DNA from: Aeromicrobium phoceense
GTDB taxonomy: Bacteria > Actinomycetota > Actinomycetes > Propionibacteriales > Nocardioidaceae
Length of the DNA stretch: 64,000 nt
Direction of reading: 5' to 3'
NCBI RefSeq assembly: GCF_013868155.1
Contig: NZ_JACEOG010000002.1
Span: 186,001 to 250,000, forward strand
Shown here: piece after piece, positions 1 through 6,393 of the stretch
How positions within the stretch are numbered: position 1 is the first letter of the stretch
Layout: every line of letters begins with the position of its first letter
Notes under the pieces: model-generated
What the model saw: the letters and a program-made list of their open reading frames with translations, nothing else
The model's database searches: none
What the model was told of the DNA's origin: nothing
Translations under genes and position numbers: made by a program

Positions 1-1
1 G

Positions 2-589
2 GTCGCCACGGCGCTCGGCATGCCGGCCCCCGAGCCGACGGTCGAGCTGACGCCGGAGACGCCCAGTCCCGCCCTCTCGCAGGTGGGCGGCACGTGGCCG
101 GCCGACGGCCGGATGATCGGCATCGTGGTCGATCCCGACGGTGAGCTCGGTGGTGTCGAGGCGCTGCGCGCGGCGATCTTCTCCGCCGGTGCCGTCCCGC
201 TCGTGGTCGGTCCGCACGGTGGCAAGGTCGGCCCGCTCACGGTGCAGCGCACCTTCGCGACCGGCCGCTCGGTCGAGTTCGACGCGCTGCTGCTCGCGGG
301 TCACCCGAAGCCGGCACCCGATGCCGTGCCGTCGCGCGACGCCAAGTCGGGCGCGCCCGCCGGTCCCACGCTGGATCCGCGGGTGCAGCTGATGCTCGAC
401 GAGATGTGGCGTCACGCGAAGGTGATCGGCGCCTGGGGCGACGGCGTGGCCGCGCTCGAGGCGGCGGGCTACACGGGCGGACTCCCCGGCGTGGTGACCG
501 GCGACGAGGCCGGTCCCGTGTTCGCCGAGGTGCAGGACCTCATGGCCTCCCACCGCGTGTGGGAGCGCTTCCCCGTGACCGTCGCGTGA
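2..589 (+). CDS. katE: catalase, large-subunit type, C-terminal part (partial)
   Basis: Only the last ~195 codons are in the window; the reading frame is open from base 2, so the gene enters from the left and the in-frame ATG at base 20 is not a credible start. The visible part begins with the short linker typical after a catalase core (VATALGMPAP) and continues into a DJ-1/PfpI-like alpha/beta domain (GRMIGIVVDPDGEL, then GAWGDGVAALEAAGY). That domain is found at the C-terminus of clade-2 large-subunit catalases (HPII/KatE), which dismutate hydrogen peroxide in the cytoplasm. The heme-binding core lies outside the window, so this is a family call from the tail alone. Four glycosyltransferase genes follow 13 bp downstream on the same strand. 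Confidence 0.75.
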   Translation, partial: VATALGMPAPEPTVELTPETPSPALSQVGGTWPADGRMIGIVVDPDGELGGVEALRAAIFSAGAVPLVVGPHGGKVGPLTVQRTFATGRSVEFDALLLAGHPKPAPDAVPSRDAKSGAPAGPTLDPRVQLMLDEMWRHAKVIGAWGDGVAALEAAGYTGGLPGVVTGDEAGPVFAEVQDLMASHRVWERFPVTVA

Positions 590-602
590 ACGGGGGACTG
601 GC

Positions 603-1748
603 TTGAGTACCCGGTTCACCGCGCCCACCCGGCCCTCGGACGACCGTCCGGGGGCCGGGCGGGCGCGCACCGCAGCCGAGCCGCTGCGGATCGCGTCCGT
701 CCCCTCGACCCACGTCTACGTGCGGCACCTGCGCCCGCCGGAGGGGCCGAGCCCGTTCGTGCACCTGCCCGATCCCGATCCCGACCACCCGTCGCGGTCG
801 ACCACGAGCAAGTGGTGGCCGCCGGTCATGCTGCGTCCCGAGTGGGCCGCGACCGCCGAGTTCGACGTGTTCCACGTCCAGTTCGGCTTCGACGCCTGCT
901 CGCCGCAGGACCTGGAGCGGCTCGTGGAGGTGCTGCGGGAGCGAGGCAAGCCGCTCGTGTTGACCGCCCACGACCTGCGCAACCCCCATCACCCGACGCG
1001 GGAGCTGCACGACCAGCAGCTGGGCGTCCTCCTCACGGCGGCCGACGCGGTCGTGACCCTCACCAAGGGTGCGGCCGCCGAGATCCGGCGGCGGTGGGGC
1101 CGTGAGGCGCTCGTGATCCCACACCCGCACGTCGTCGAGCTGGACACGATGGCGCGGCTGCGGCGCGAGCGCGAGCAGCGGCGGACGGACGAGTTCCGCG
1201 TGGGCGTCCACATCAAGAGCCTGCGCGAGAGCATGGATCCGTTCCCGGTGCTGCGGGTGCTCGACGAGACGCTCGCCGAGCTGCCCGGCGCGGTGCTGCA
1301 GGTCAACGGACACCACGACGTGCTCGATGCCGACGGAGCCCGGCGCGAGCCGGTGCTGGCGGCGTGGCTGGAGGAGAAAGCCGCCGCCGGTCGCATCGAC
1401 CTGCGCGTGCACGACTTCCTGCCCGACGCCCAGCTGTGGGAGTACCTCGCGAGCCTCGACGTGGCGGTGCTGCCCTACCGGTTCGGCACGCACTCCGGCT
1501 GGCTCGAGGCGTGCCGCGACCTCGGGACCACCGTGGTGGCCCCGAGCTGCGGGTACTACGCCGACCAGGGCCCGGTGCTCAGCTACGGCTTCGACGAGTC
1601 GCACTTCGACGCGGACTCGCTGCGGGAGGCGATCCGCTTCGCGCACGCCGCCCGGCCCGACCACGGTGCGGACGTCGAGGAGCGCCGCGCCCAGCGGCGC
1701 GAGGTCACGCTCGCGCACGCCCGCCTGTACCGGGAGCTGCTGACGTGA
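603..1748 (+). CDS. glycosyltransferase, GT-B fold (GT4-like)
   Basis: A 381-residue protein with a GT-B look: an N-terminal Rossmann half containing FDVFHVQFGFD and VLTAHDLRNP (about residues 87-125), and a C-terminal half with DVAVLPYRFGTHSGWLEA (about residues 284-302), which resembles the donor-sugar binding region of GT4 enzymes. The start is TTG at 603, 13 bp after the catalase stop; the first ~25 residues are disordered. It would transfer a sugar from a nucleotide donor, with donor and acceptor unknown. It is the first of four glycosyltransferase genes joined by start/stop overlaps, so they are probably translated together and act on one glycan or glycolipid. Confidence 0.75.
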   Translation: MSTRFTAPTRPSDDRPGAGRARTAAEPLRIASVPSTHVYVRHLRPPEGPSPFVHLPDPDPDHPSRSTTSKWWPPVMLRPEWAATAEFDVFHVQFGFDACSPQDLERLVEVLRERGKPLVLTAHDLRNPHHPTRELHDQQLGVLLTAADAVVTLTKGAAAEIRRRWGREALVIPHPHVVELDTMARLRREREQRRTDEFRVGVHIKSLRESMDPFPVLRVLDETLAELPGAVLQVNGHHDVLDADGARREPVLAAWLEEKAAAGRIDLRVHDFLPDAQLWEYLASLDVAVLPYRFGTHSGWLEACRDLGTTVVAPSCGYYADQGPVLSYGFDESHFDADSLREAIRFAHAARPDHGADVEERRAQRREVTLAHARLYRELLT

Positions 1749-2815
1749 GGGGGCTGCGGATCTGCCTCATCGCGTCGAGTCGTTTCCCCATCAGGGAGCC
1801 GTTCGCCGGCGGGCTCGAGGCCCACACGCACGCGCTCGCGCGTCAGCTCACTGAGCGGGGCCACGAGGTCTCGCTCTTCGCGGCGCCTGGGTCGGACCCC
1901 GCCCTGCGGACGCGCGAACTGCCCGTGGCGTCGCTCAGTCACGACGACGTGAACCGCCCGGACCTGGACGTCACACCGGGGGCCTGGATGGACGAGCACC
2001 ATGCCTACCTCGGGCTGATGCTCGACCTGGCCCGGAACCCGCACCACTTCGACGTGGTGCACAACAACAGCCTGCACCACCTGCCCGTGGCGATGTCCTC
2101 GATGCTGGCCGTCCCCATGGTCACGACCTTGCACACCCCGCCGGTGCCCTGGCTGGAGTCCGCGCTGCAGTACGCCGCCTCCGACAGCACGTTCGTGGCG
2201 GTCAGCCGGTTCACCGCACGGGCGTGGGAGCACGTCGCCCCGACCACGACGATCGCGAACGGCGTCGACGTGGACCGGTGGCGGCCCGGCCCGGGTGGAG
2301 GCGCGCCGATCTGGTTCGGCCGGCTGGTGCCCGAGAAGGGCCCGCACCTCGCGATCGACGCGGCCCGGGCCGCCGGGATGCCGCTGGACCTCGCCGGTCC
2401 GGCGATGGACGCCGACTACTACCGCGCCGAGATCGCCCCGCGGCTGGGCGGCGACGTCCGGTACCTCGGGCACCTCACCCACGAGCAGCTCCGCGCGAGC
2501 GTGGGGGCGGCCAGCGTGACGGTCGTGACGCCGACCTGGGACGAGCCCTACGGACTCGTCGTCGCCGAGGCGATGGCGTGCGGCACCCCGGTGGCCGCGT
2601 TCGCGCGCGGCGCACTGCCCGAGTTCGTCGACGACTCCGTCGGTGCCCTGGCCGCCCCGGGCGACGTGGCATCGCTGGCCGACGCGATCCGCGAGGCGGT
2701 CGGGCGTGACCGCCAGGTCGTGCGCCGGGTCGCGGTGGAGCGCTGCTCGATCTCGGCGATGGTCGACCGGTACGAGGACCTCTACCGCCGGCTCGCGGGT
2801 CCGATGGCCGCATGA
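1745..2815 (+). CDS. glycosyltransferase family 4
   Basis: A 356-residue GT4 enzyme. The N-terminal half has the acceptor-side glycine loop (FAGGLEAHTHALARQL, about residues 18-34) and VVHNNSLHHLP. The C-terminal half carries IWFGRLVPEKG and the donor-binding motif EPYGLVVAEAMACGTPVAAF at about residue 265. The start is GTG at 1745, overlapping the upstream TGA as GTGA, which implies translational coupling. A longer in-frame reading extends upstream but would overlap the previous gene by over 380 bp, so it is rejected. Donor and acceptor are unknown. It is the clearest family member in the four-gene run. Confidence 0.85.
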   Translation: MRGLRICLIASSRFPIREPFAGGLEAHTHALARQLTERGHEVSLFAAPGSDPALRTRELPVASLSHDDVNRPDLDVTPGAWMDEHHAYLGLMLDLARNPHHFDVVHNNSLHHLPVAMSSMLAVPMVTTLHTPPVPWLESALQYAASDSTFVAVSRFTARAWEHVAPTTTIANGVDVDRWRPGPGGGAPIWFGRLVPEKGPHLAIDAARAAGMPLDLAGPAMDADYYRAEIAPRLGGDVRYLGHLTHEQLRASVGAASVTVVTPTWDEPYGLVVAEAMACGTPVAAFARGALPEFVDDSVGALAAPGDVASLADAIREAVGRDRQVVRRVAVERCSISAMVDRYEDLYRRLAGPMAA

Positions 2816-3804
2816 TCGGCTACTACGTCCACCACCAGGGCAGCGGCCACCTGCACCGGGCGACCGCGCTGGCCGCGGCGCTCGACGTGCCGGTGACGGG
2901 GCTCTCCTCGCTGCCGCGACCGGCGGCGTGGGCGGGGGAGTGGATCGAGCTCGACCGTGACGACCGGTGGGCCGACGAGCCGGGCGACACCGCCGGCGGC
3001 CACCTGCACTGGGCGCCGCTGGGCGAGCCGGGGCTCCGCTCGCGCATGGCGGCGATCTCGGCGTGGATCGCCGACGCGCAGCCGGCGGCCCTCGTGAGCG
3101 ACGTCTCCGTGGAGGTGGCGCTGCTGGCGCGCCTGCACGGCGTGCCCGTGATCTCCGTGGTCCTCCCGGGAGACCGCGGCGACCGGGCGCACCGGCTCGG
3201 CCAGGCCGCGTCGAGCGCCCTCGTCGCCTTCTGGCCCGAGGAGGTCGAGGGCATGGTGCGGGGCGGCGTCGACCAGCGGCTGCACCGAATCGGGGCCGTC
3301 TCGCGATTCCCCGTCCGCGCGTCAGGGGTGGCGCGCAGCGGTGGGGTGCGACGCGTCGTGGTGCTCGGCGGACGCGGTGGCGGGGGCGTCACGGACGCGG
3401 ACCTCGCCGCGGCGCGGGCGCAGACGCCCGGCTGGGAGTGGGAGGTGCTGGGCGGGGACGGCCCGTGGCTCGCCGACCCCTTCACGTCGATCTGCGACGC
3501 CGACGTCGTGGTGACGCACGCGGGTCAGAACGCGATCGCCGAGGTGGCCGCCGCGCGCCGGCCCGCCGTCGTGATCCCGGCCGACCGACCCCACGACGAG
3601 CAGCGCACCACCGCGCGCGCCCTGGCCGCCGGACCGTGGCCCGTGGTGGTGGAGCCCGAGTTCCCGGCGACCGGATGGGCCGACCGGCTGGAGCGAGCCT
3701 CGGCCCTCGACGGCTCCCGCTGGTCGCGGTGGTGCGACGGACGCGCGCCCGAGCGCTTCGCGGCGCTCGTCGGCGAGGTCGTCGGCGCGCAGGCGGCGCG
3801 ATGA
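2812..3804 (+). CDS. glycosyltransferase, MurG/GT28-like
   Basis: A 330-residue protein that starts with a short beta strand and a glycine-rich loop, HHQGSGHLHRATALA (residues 7-21), as in MurG-like and GT1/GT28 enzymes. The C-terminal donor-binding region THAGQNAIAEVAAARRP (about residues 234-250) matches the UDP-sugar binding motif of the GT28 C-terminal domain. The start ATG overlaps the previous stop as ATGA. It probably adds a UDP-linked sugar to a lipid or glycan acceptor; nothing seen fixes the substrate. MurG itself is unlikely because no peptidoglycan genes are near. Confidence 0.75.
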   Translation: MIGYYVHHQGSGHLHRATALAAALDVPVTGLSSLPRPAAWAGEWIELDRDDRWADEPGDTAGGHLHWAPLGEPGLRSRMAAISAWIADAQPAALVSDVSVEVALLARLHGVPVISVVLPGDRGDRAHRLGQAASSALVAFWPEEVEGMVRGGVDQRLHRIGAVSRFPVRASGVARSGGVRRVVVLGGRGGGGVTDADLAAARAQTPGWEWEVLGGDGPWLADPFTSICDADVVVTHAGQNAIAEVAAARRPAVVIPADRPHDEQRTTARALAAGPWPVVVEPEFPATGWADRLERASALDGSRWSRWCDGRAPERFAALVGEVVGAQAAR

Positions 3805-4619
3805 CGTCGGTCGCGGTCATCACGGTCGTGCACGGCCGGCACGACCACCTGCGCCTGCAGGACGACTCCCTCGCGCTCAGCACCCGCCGGCCCGACGACC
3901 GGGTGCTCGTCGCGATGGACGACCCCGAGGTGCTGGCGTGGACGACCACCACCCCGCCGGAGCCGCTCACCGTCTCGGTGCCGCGGCACCCGGACGGGCT
4001 GCCGCTCGCCGCAGCCCGGAACGCCGGTGCCACCGCGGCGATCGACGCGGGCGCCGAGGTGCTCGTCTTCCTGGACGTCGACTGCCTCGTGTCGCCGGGG
4101 CTCGTCGAGGACTACGCCGACGCGGTGACGAGTGAGCCGGACACCCTGTGGTGCGGCCCGGTCACGTACCTGCCCCCGCCCCCGCAGGGCGGGTACCGCG
4201 TCACCGATCTCGGGGCGTGGGACAGTCCTCACCCCGCGCGACCCGCGCCGGCACCCGGTGAGCGCCTCGCCGGCGGCGACCCCGACCTCTTCTGGTCGCT
4301 CTCCTTCGCGCTGCACCGCGACGCCTGGCGATGGATCGGCGGCTTCCACGAGGGGTACGCCGGGTACGGAGGGGAGGACACCGACTTCGCCCAGTGCGCC
4401 GCCGCGGCCGGCGTCGGCATCGGGTGGACCGGGGGAGCGCGTGCCTTCCACCAGCACCACCCCGTCCAGCGGCCCCCGGTGGGCCACCTCGACGACATCC
4501 TGCGCAACGGCCGGCTCTTCCGCCGCCGCTGGGGACGCTGGCCGATGACCGGCTGGCTCGAGCAGTTCGAGGAGCGCGGCCTGGTCGAGCGCGTCGGCGA
4601 CGACTGGGTCCGGGTGTGA
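3801..4619 (+). CDS. glycosyltransferase family 2 (GT-A)
   Basis: A 272-residue GT-A protein. It begins SVAVITVVHGRHDHL, has the metal/nucleotide-binding DxD region VLVFLDVDCLVSPG (about residues 87-100), and ends the catalytic domain with WIGGFHEGYAGYGGEDTDFA (about residues 176-195). The GGEDTD pattern is typical of GT2 enzymes with a galactosyltransferase-like C-terminal segment. The ATG at 3801 overlaps the previous stop as ATGA. It closes the four-glycosyltransferase run. A SigB-type promoter candidate overlaps its last codons and faces the next gene, so transcription may be reinforced there. Confidence 0.85.
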   Translation: MTSVAVITVVHGRHDHLRLQDDSLALSTRRPDDRVLVAMDDPEVLAWTTTTPPEPLTVSVPRHPDGLPLAAARNAGATAAIDAGAEVLVFLDVDCLVSPGLVEDYADAVTSEPDTLWCGPVTYLPPPPQGGYRVTDLGAWDSPHPARPAPAPGERLAGGDPDLFWSLSFALHRDAWRWIGGFHEGYAGYGGEDTDFAQCAAAAGVGIGWTGGARAFHQHHPVQRPPVGHLDDILRNGRLFRRRWGRWPMTGWLEQFEERGLVERVGDDWVRV

Positions 4620-4638
4620 GACGGGACCGCCGGGGTAC
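4614..4638 (+). promoter_or_regulatory. SigB/SigF-type promoter candidate for the epimerase gene
   Basis: GTGT at 4614-4617, a 15-base spacer, then GGGTAC at 4633-4638. This fits the actinobacterial stress-sigma pattern GNNT-N14-16-GGGTA(C/T). Only nine bases separate the hexamer from the ATG at 4648, so the transcript would be leaderless or nearly so. The CYP152 promoter candidate at 10403-10428 has the same nine-base geometry. The match is seen; use by a stress sigma factor is inferred. Confidence 0.5.
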
Positions 4639-4647
4639 CTGCAGCAC

Positions 4648-5646
4648 ATGAGGATCGTCATCACCGGCGCCAGCGGGAACATCGGATCCGCGGCCCTGCG
4701 AGAACTGTCCGCCGGAGGCGACCACGAGCTCACCGCCGTGGCCCGACGCCTCCCCGACCTCGACGATGCCGGTGCGGCGTCCGTGCGCTGGCACGCCGCG
4801 GACGTGTCGCACGACGACCTCACGACGGTCTTCACGGGTGCCGACGCCGTGGTGCACCTCGCGTGGAAGTTCCAGCCCACCCACCGCCAGGACGTCACGT
4901 GGGCGACCAACGCGGTGGGCACGCGGCGGGTGCTCGACGCCGTGGCCGAGGTGGGCGTGCCGAAGGTGATCTGCGCGTCCTCGGTCGCGTCGTACTCCCC
5001 GGTCGAGCACGACACGCCGGTGGACGAGACGTGGTCGACCGACGGCGCCTCCGAGGCGACCTACTGCCGTGAGAAGGCCTACGTCGAGCGCACCCTCGAC
5101 GGCTTCGAGGGTCGTCATCCCGAAGTGAGCGTCGTCCGGTTGCGGCCCGCGTTCGTCTTCCAGCGCTCGGCCGCCAGCGAGCAGCGCCGCATCTTCGGCG
5201 GCGCGCTCGCCCGGCCGTCACTGCTGGACCGCAGGCGCATCCCGATCCTCCCGCTGCCCGCCGGACTGCGGCTCCAGGCGATCCACGCCGGTGACGTCGG
5301 CCGGGCGATCCGGGCGGCCGTGGAGCGGCCGGTCAGCGGGGCCTTCAACCTCGCCGGCGAGGGGGTGCTCCGCCGGGACGAGCTGGGCGAGCTCTTCGGG
5401 GCGCGCACCGTCGAGGTGCCCGCCCGGCTCGCGCAGGCGGCACTCGGGGCGGCCTGGCGGATCCACGCCCTTCCCGTGCCGGGCAGCCTGCTGGGCGCCC
5501 TCATGCACGTGCCGCTGATGTCCACCGAGCGGGCCCGCACCGAGCTCGGCTGGACGCCCGAGCACTCGGCCTACGACGCCGTCGACGCCCTCCTCTCGGG
5601 CCTGCCCGAGCGCGCCGGCAGCACGATGCCGCCGCTGCATCCCTGA
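4648..5646 (+). CDS. NAD-dependent epimerase/dehydratase family protein
   Basis: A 332-residue extended SDR. Near the N-terminus is the NAD(P)-binding motif TGASGNIGSAAL (residues 6-17). A serine-rich strand, CASSVASYSP, lies near residue 110 and the YxxxK catalytic pair is in YCREK (about residues 138-142). Such enzymes oxidise, epimerise or dehydrate nucleotide sugars or related substrates. It sits just after four glycosyltransferases, but its own promoter candidate suggests separate stress-linked control. A sugar-nucleotide substrate is plausible, yet general NAD-binding reductases of this type also occur in stress regulons. The next gene starts 13 bp downstream. Confidence 0.8.
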   Translation: MRIVITGASGNIGSAALRELSAGGDHELTAVARRLPDLDDAGAASVRWHAADVSHDDLTTVFTGADAVVHLAWKFQPTHRQDVTWATNAVGTRRVLDAVAEVGVPKVICASSVASYSPVEHDTPVDETWSTDGASEATYCREKAYVERTLDGFEGRHPEVSVVRLRPAFVFQRSAASEQRRIFGGALARPSLLDRRRIPILPLPAGLRLQAIHAGDVGRAIRAAVERPVSGAFNLAGEGVLRRDELGELFGARTVEVPARLAQAALGAAWRIHALPVPGSLLGALMHVPLMSTERARTELGWTPEHSAYDAVDALLSGLPERAGSTMPPLHP

Positions 5647-5659
5647 TCGAGGACCACGC

Positions 5660-6328
5660 ATGAGCCGACTGCTGAGCGCCGTCCCCGGCCTCGCCGCCCG
5701 GGCCGGTGGTGCCGTGCTGGAAGGGGCCACCCACGCACTCGCCCTGGTCCGGAGGGCACCCAAGCCGCTGCACCCGCGCGGCACGGTCTGGGAGGCGGAG
5801 CTGATCCGCACCGGCAGCCTGCTGCCCACGGGCGTGCCCTGGCTGGACGAGCCCGGCACCGAGCGGGCGATCGTCCGGGTGTCCGCCGCGATCGGGCTGC
5901 CGCACGGCTGGCCCGACCTCCAGGGACTCGCGATCCGGCTGCCCGAGCAGGACGACGCCGACGTGCTGCTGGCCAGCACGGGGATGGGTCCGCTCACCCG
6001 CTTCCTGCTCCGGCCGGTGAAGTCGTCGGGCTGGCACCTGTCCACGACGCTGCTGCCGTACAAGGGCCCGGAGGGACCGCTCCTGCTGGCCGCCGCTCCC
6101 ACGGGCGAGGGTCAGTGGGTGCTGCTGCGCGCCGAGGGGCAGGGTGCCTGGGTGGCCTTCGCGGTGCTGCGGCTGCTGAGCGAGACGGACGTGGAGCCGT
6201 CCTTCGACCCGGTGCTCCGGCCGCTGCCCGGCCTGACGAACTACGACTGGGTCGCCCGGCTCCGCGCCCCCGCCTACCGGGAGGCCCGCGAGGAGCGGGG
6301 CGAGGGGCCGGCGTCCGCCGAGGCGTGA
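5660..6328 (+). CDS. hypothetical protein, possibly catalase-fold related
   Basis: A 222-residue soluble protein without signal peptide or membrane segments. I do not recognise a firmly named family. The segment LPDLQGLAIRLPEQDDADVL-like (about residues 76-97) recalls the strand pattern of heme-catalase barrels and small catalase-related proteins, and similar actinobacterial proteins are often labelled phosphodiesterase without evidence. No heme-ligand tyrosine motif (RxxxY) is convincing. It starts 13 bp after the epimerase and probably shares its transcript. A perfect CRP-type site begins four bases past its stop and belongs to the next gene. Confidence 0.6.
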   Translation: MSRLLSAVPGLAARAGGAVLEGATHALALVRRAPKPLHPRGTVWEAELIRTGSLLPTGVPWLDEPGTERAIVRVSAAIGLPHGWPDLQGLAIRLPEQDDADVLLASTGMGPLTRFLLRPVKSSGWHLSTTLLPYKGPEGPLLLAAAPTGEGQWVLLRAEGQGAWVAFAVLRLLSETDVEPSFDPVLRPLPGLTNYDWVARLRAPAYREAREERGEGPASAEA

Positions 6329-6331
6329 CAA

Positions 6332-6347
6332 TGTGACGTAGGTCACA
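6332..6347. promoter_or_regulatory. CRP/GlxR-type operator upstream of the DUF6351 gene
   Basis: A perfect palindrome TGTGA-CGTAGG-TCACA. It matches both the CRP consensus TGTGA-N6-TCACA and the corynebacterial GlxR form with TA in the centre. Its centre lies about 54 bp upstream of the ATG at 6394, so it could act as activator or repressor site for that gene. The match is seen directly; cAMP-dependent control is inferred from the family. A half-degenerate copy with the same spacer lies before the acyl-CoA synthetase (31266-31281). Confidence 0.65.
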
Positions 6348-6393
6348 GTAGGGTGCTCGAATCGGATCTCGGGCAGTCCTTTGGGAGCCAGGC

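Noticed and set aside
1364..1744. Long N-terminal extension of the second glycosyltransferase
   Set aside because: It would overlap the preceding glycosyltransferase for over 380 bp and encodes arginine-rich shadow sequence; the GTG at 1745 gives the proper GT4 start.
2812..3804. MurG proper
   Set aside because: C-terminal donor motif is similar but the gene lies in a glycosyltransferase run without any cell-wall (mur/fts) genes.
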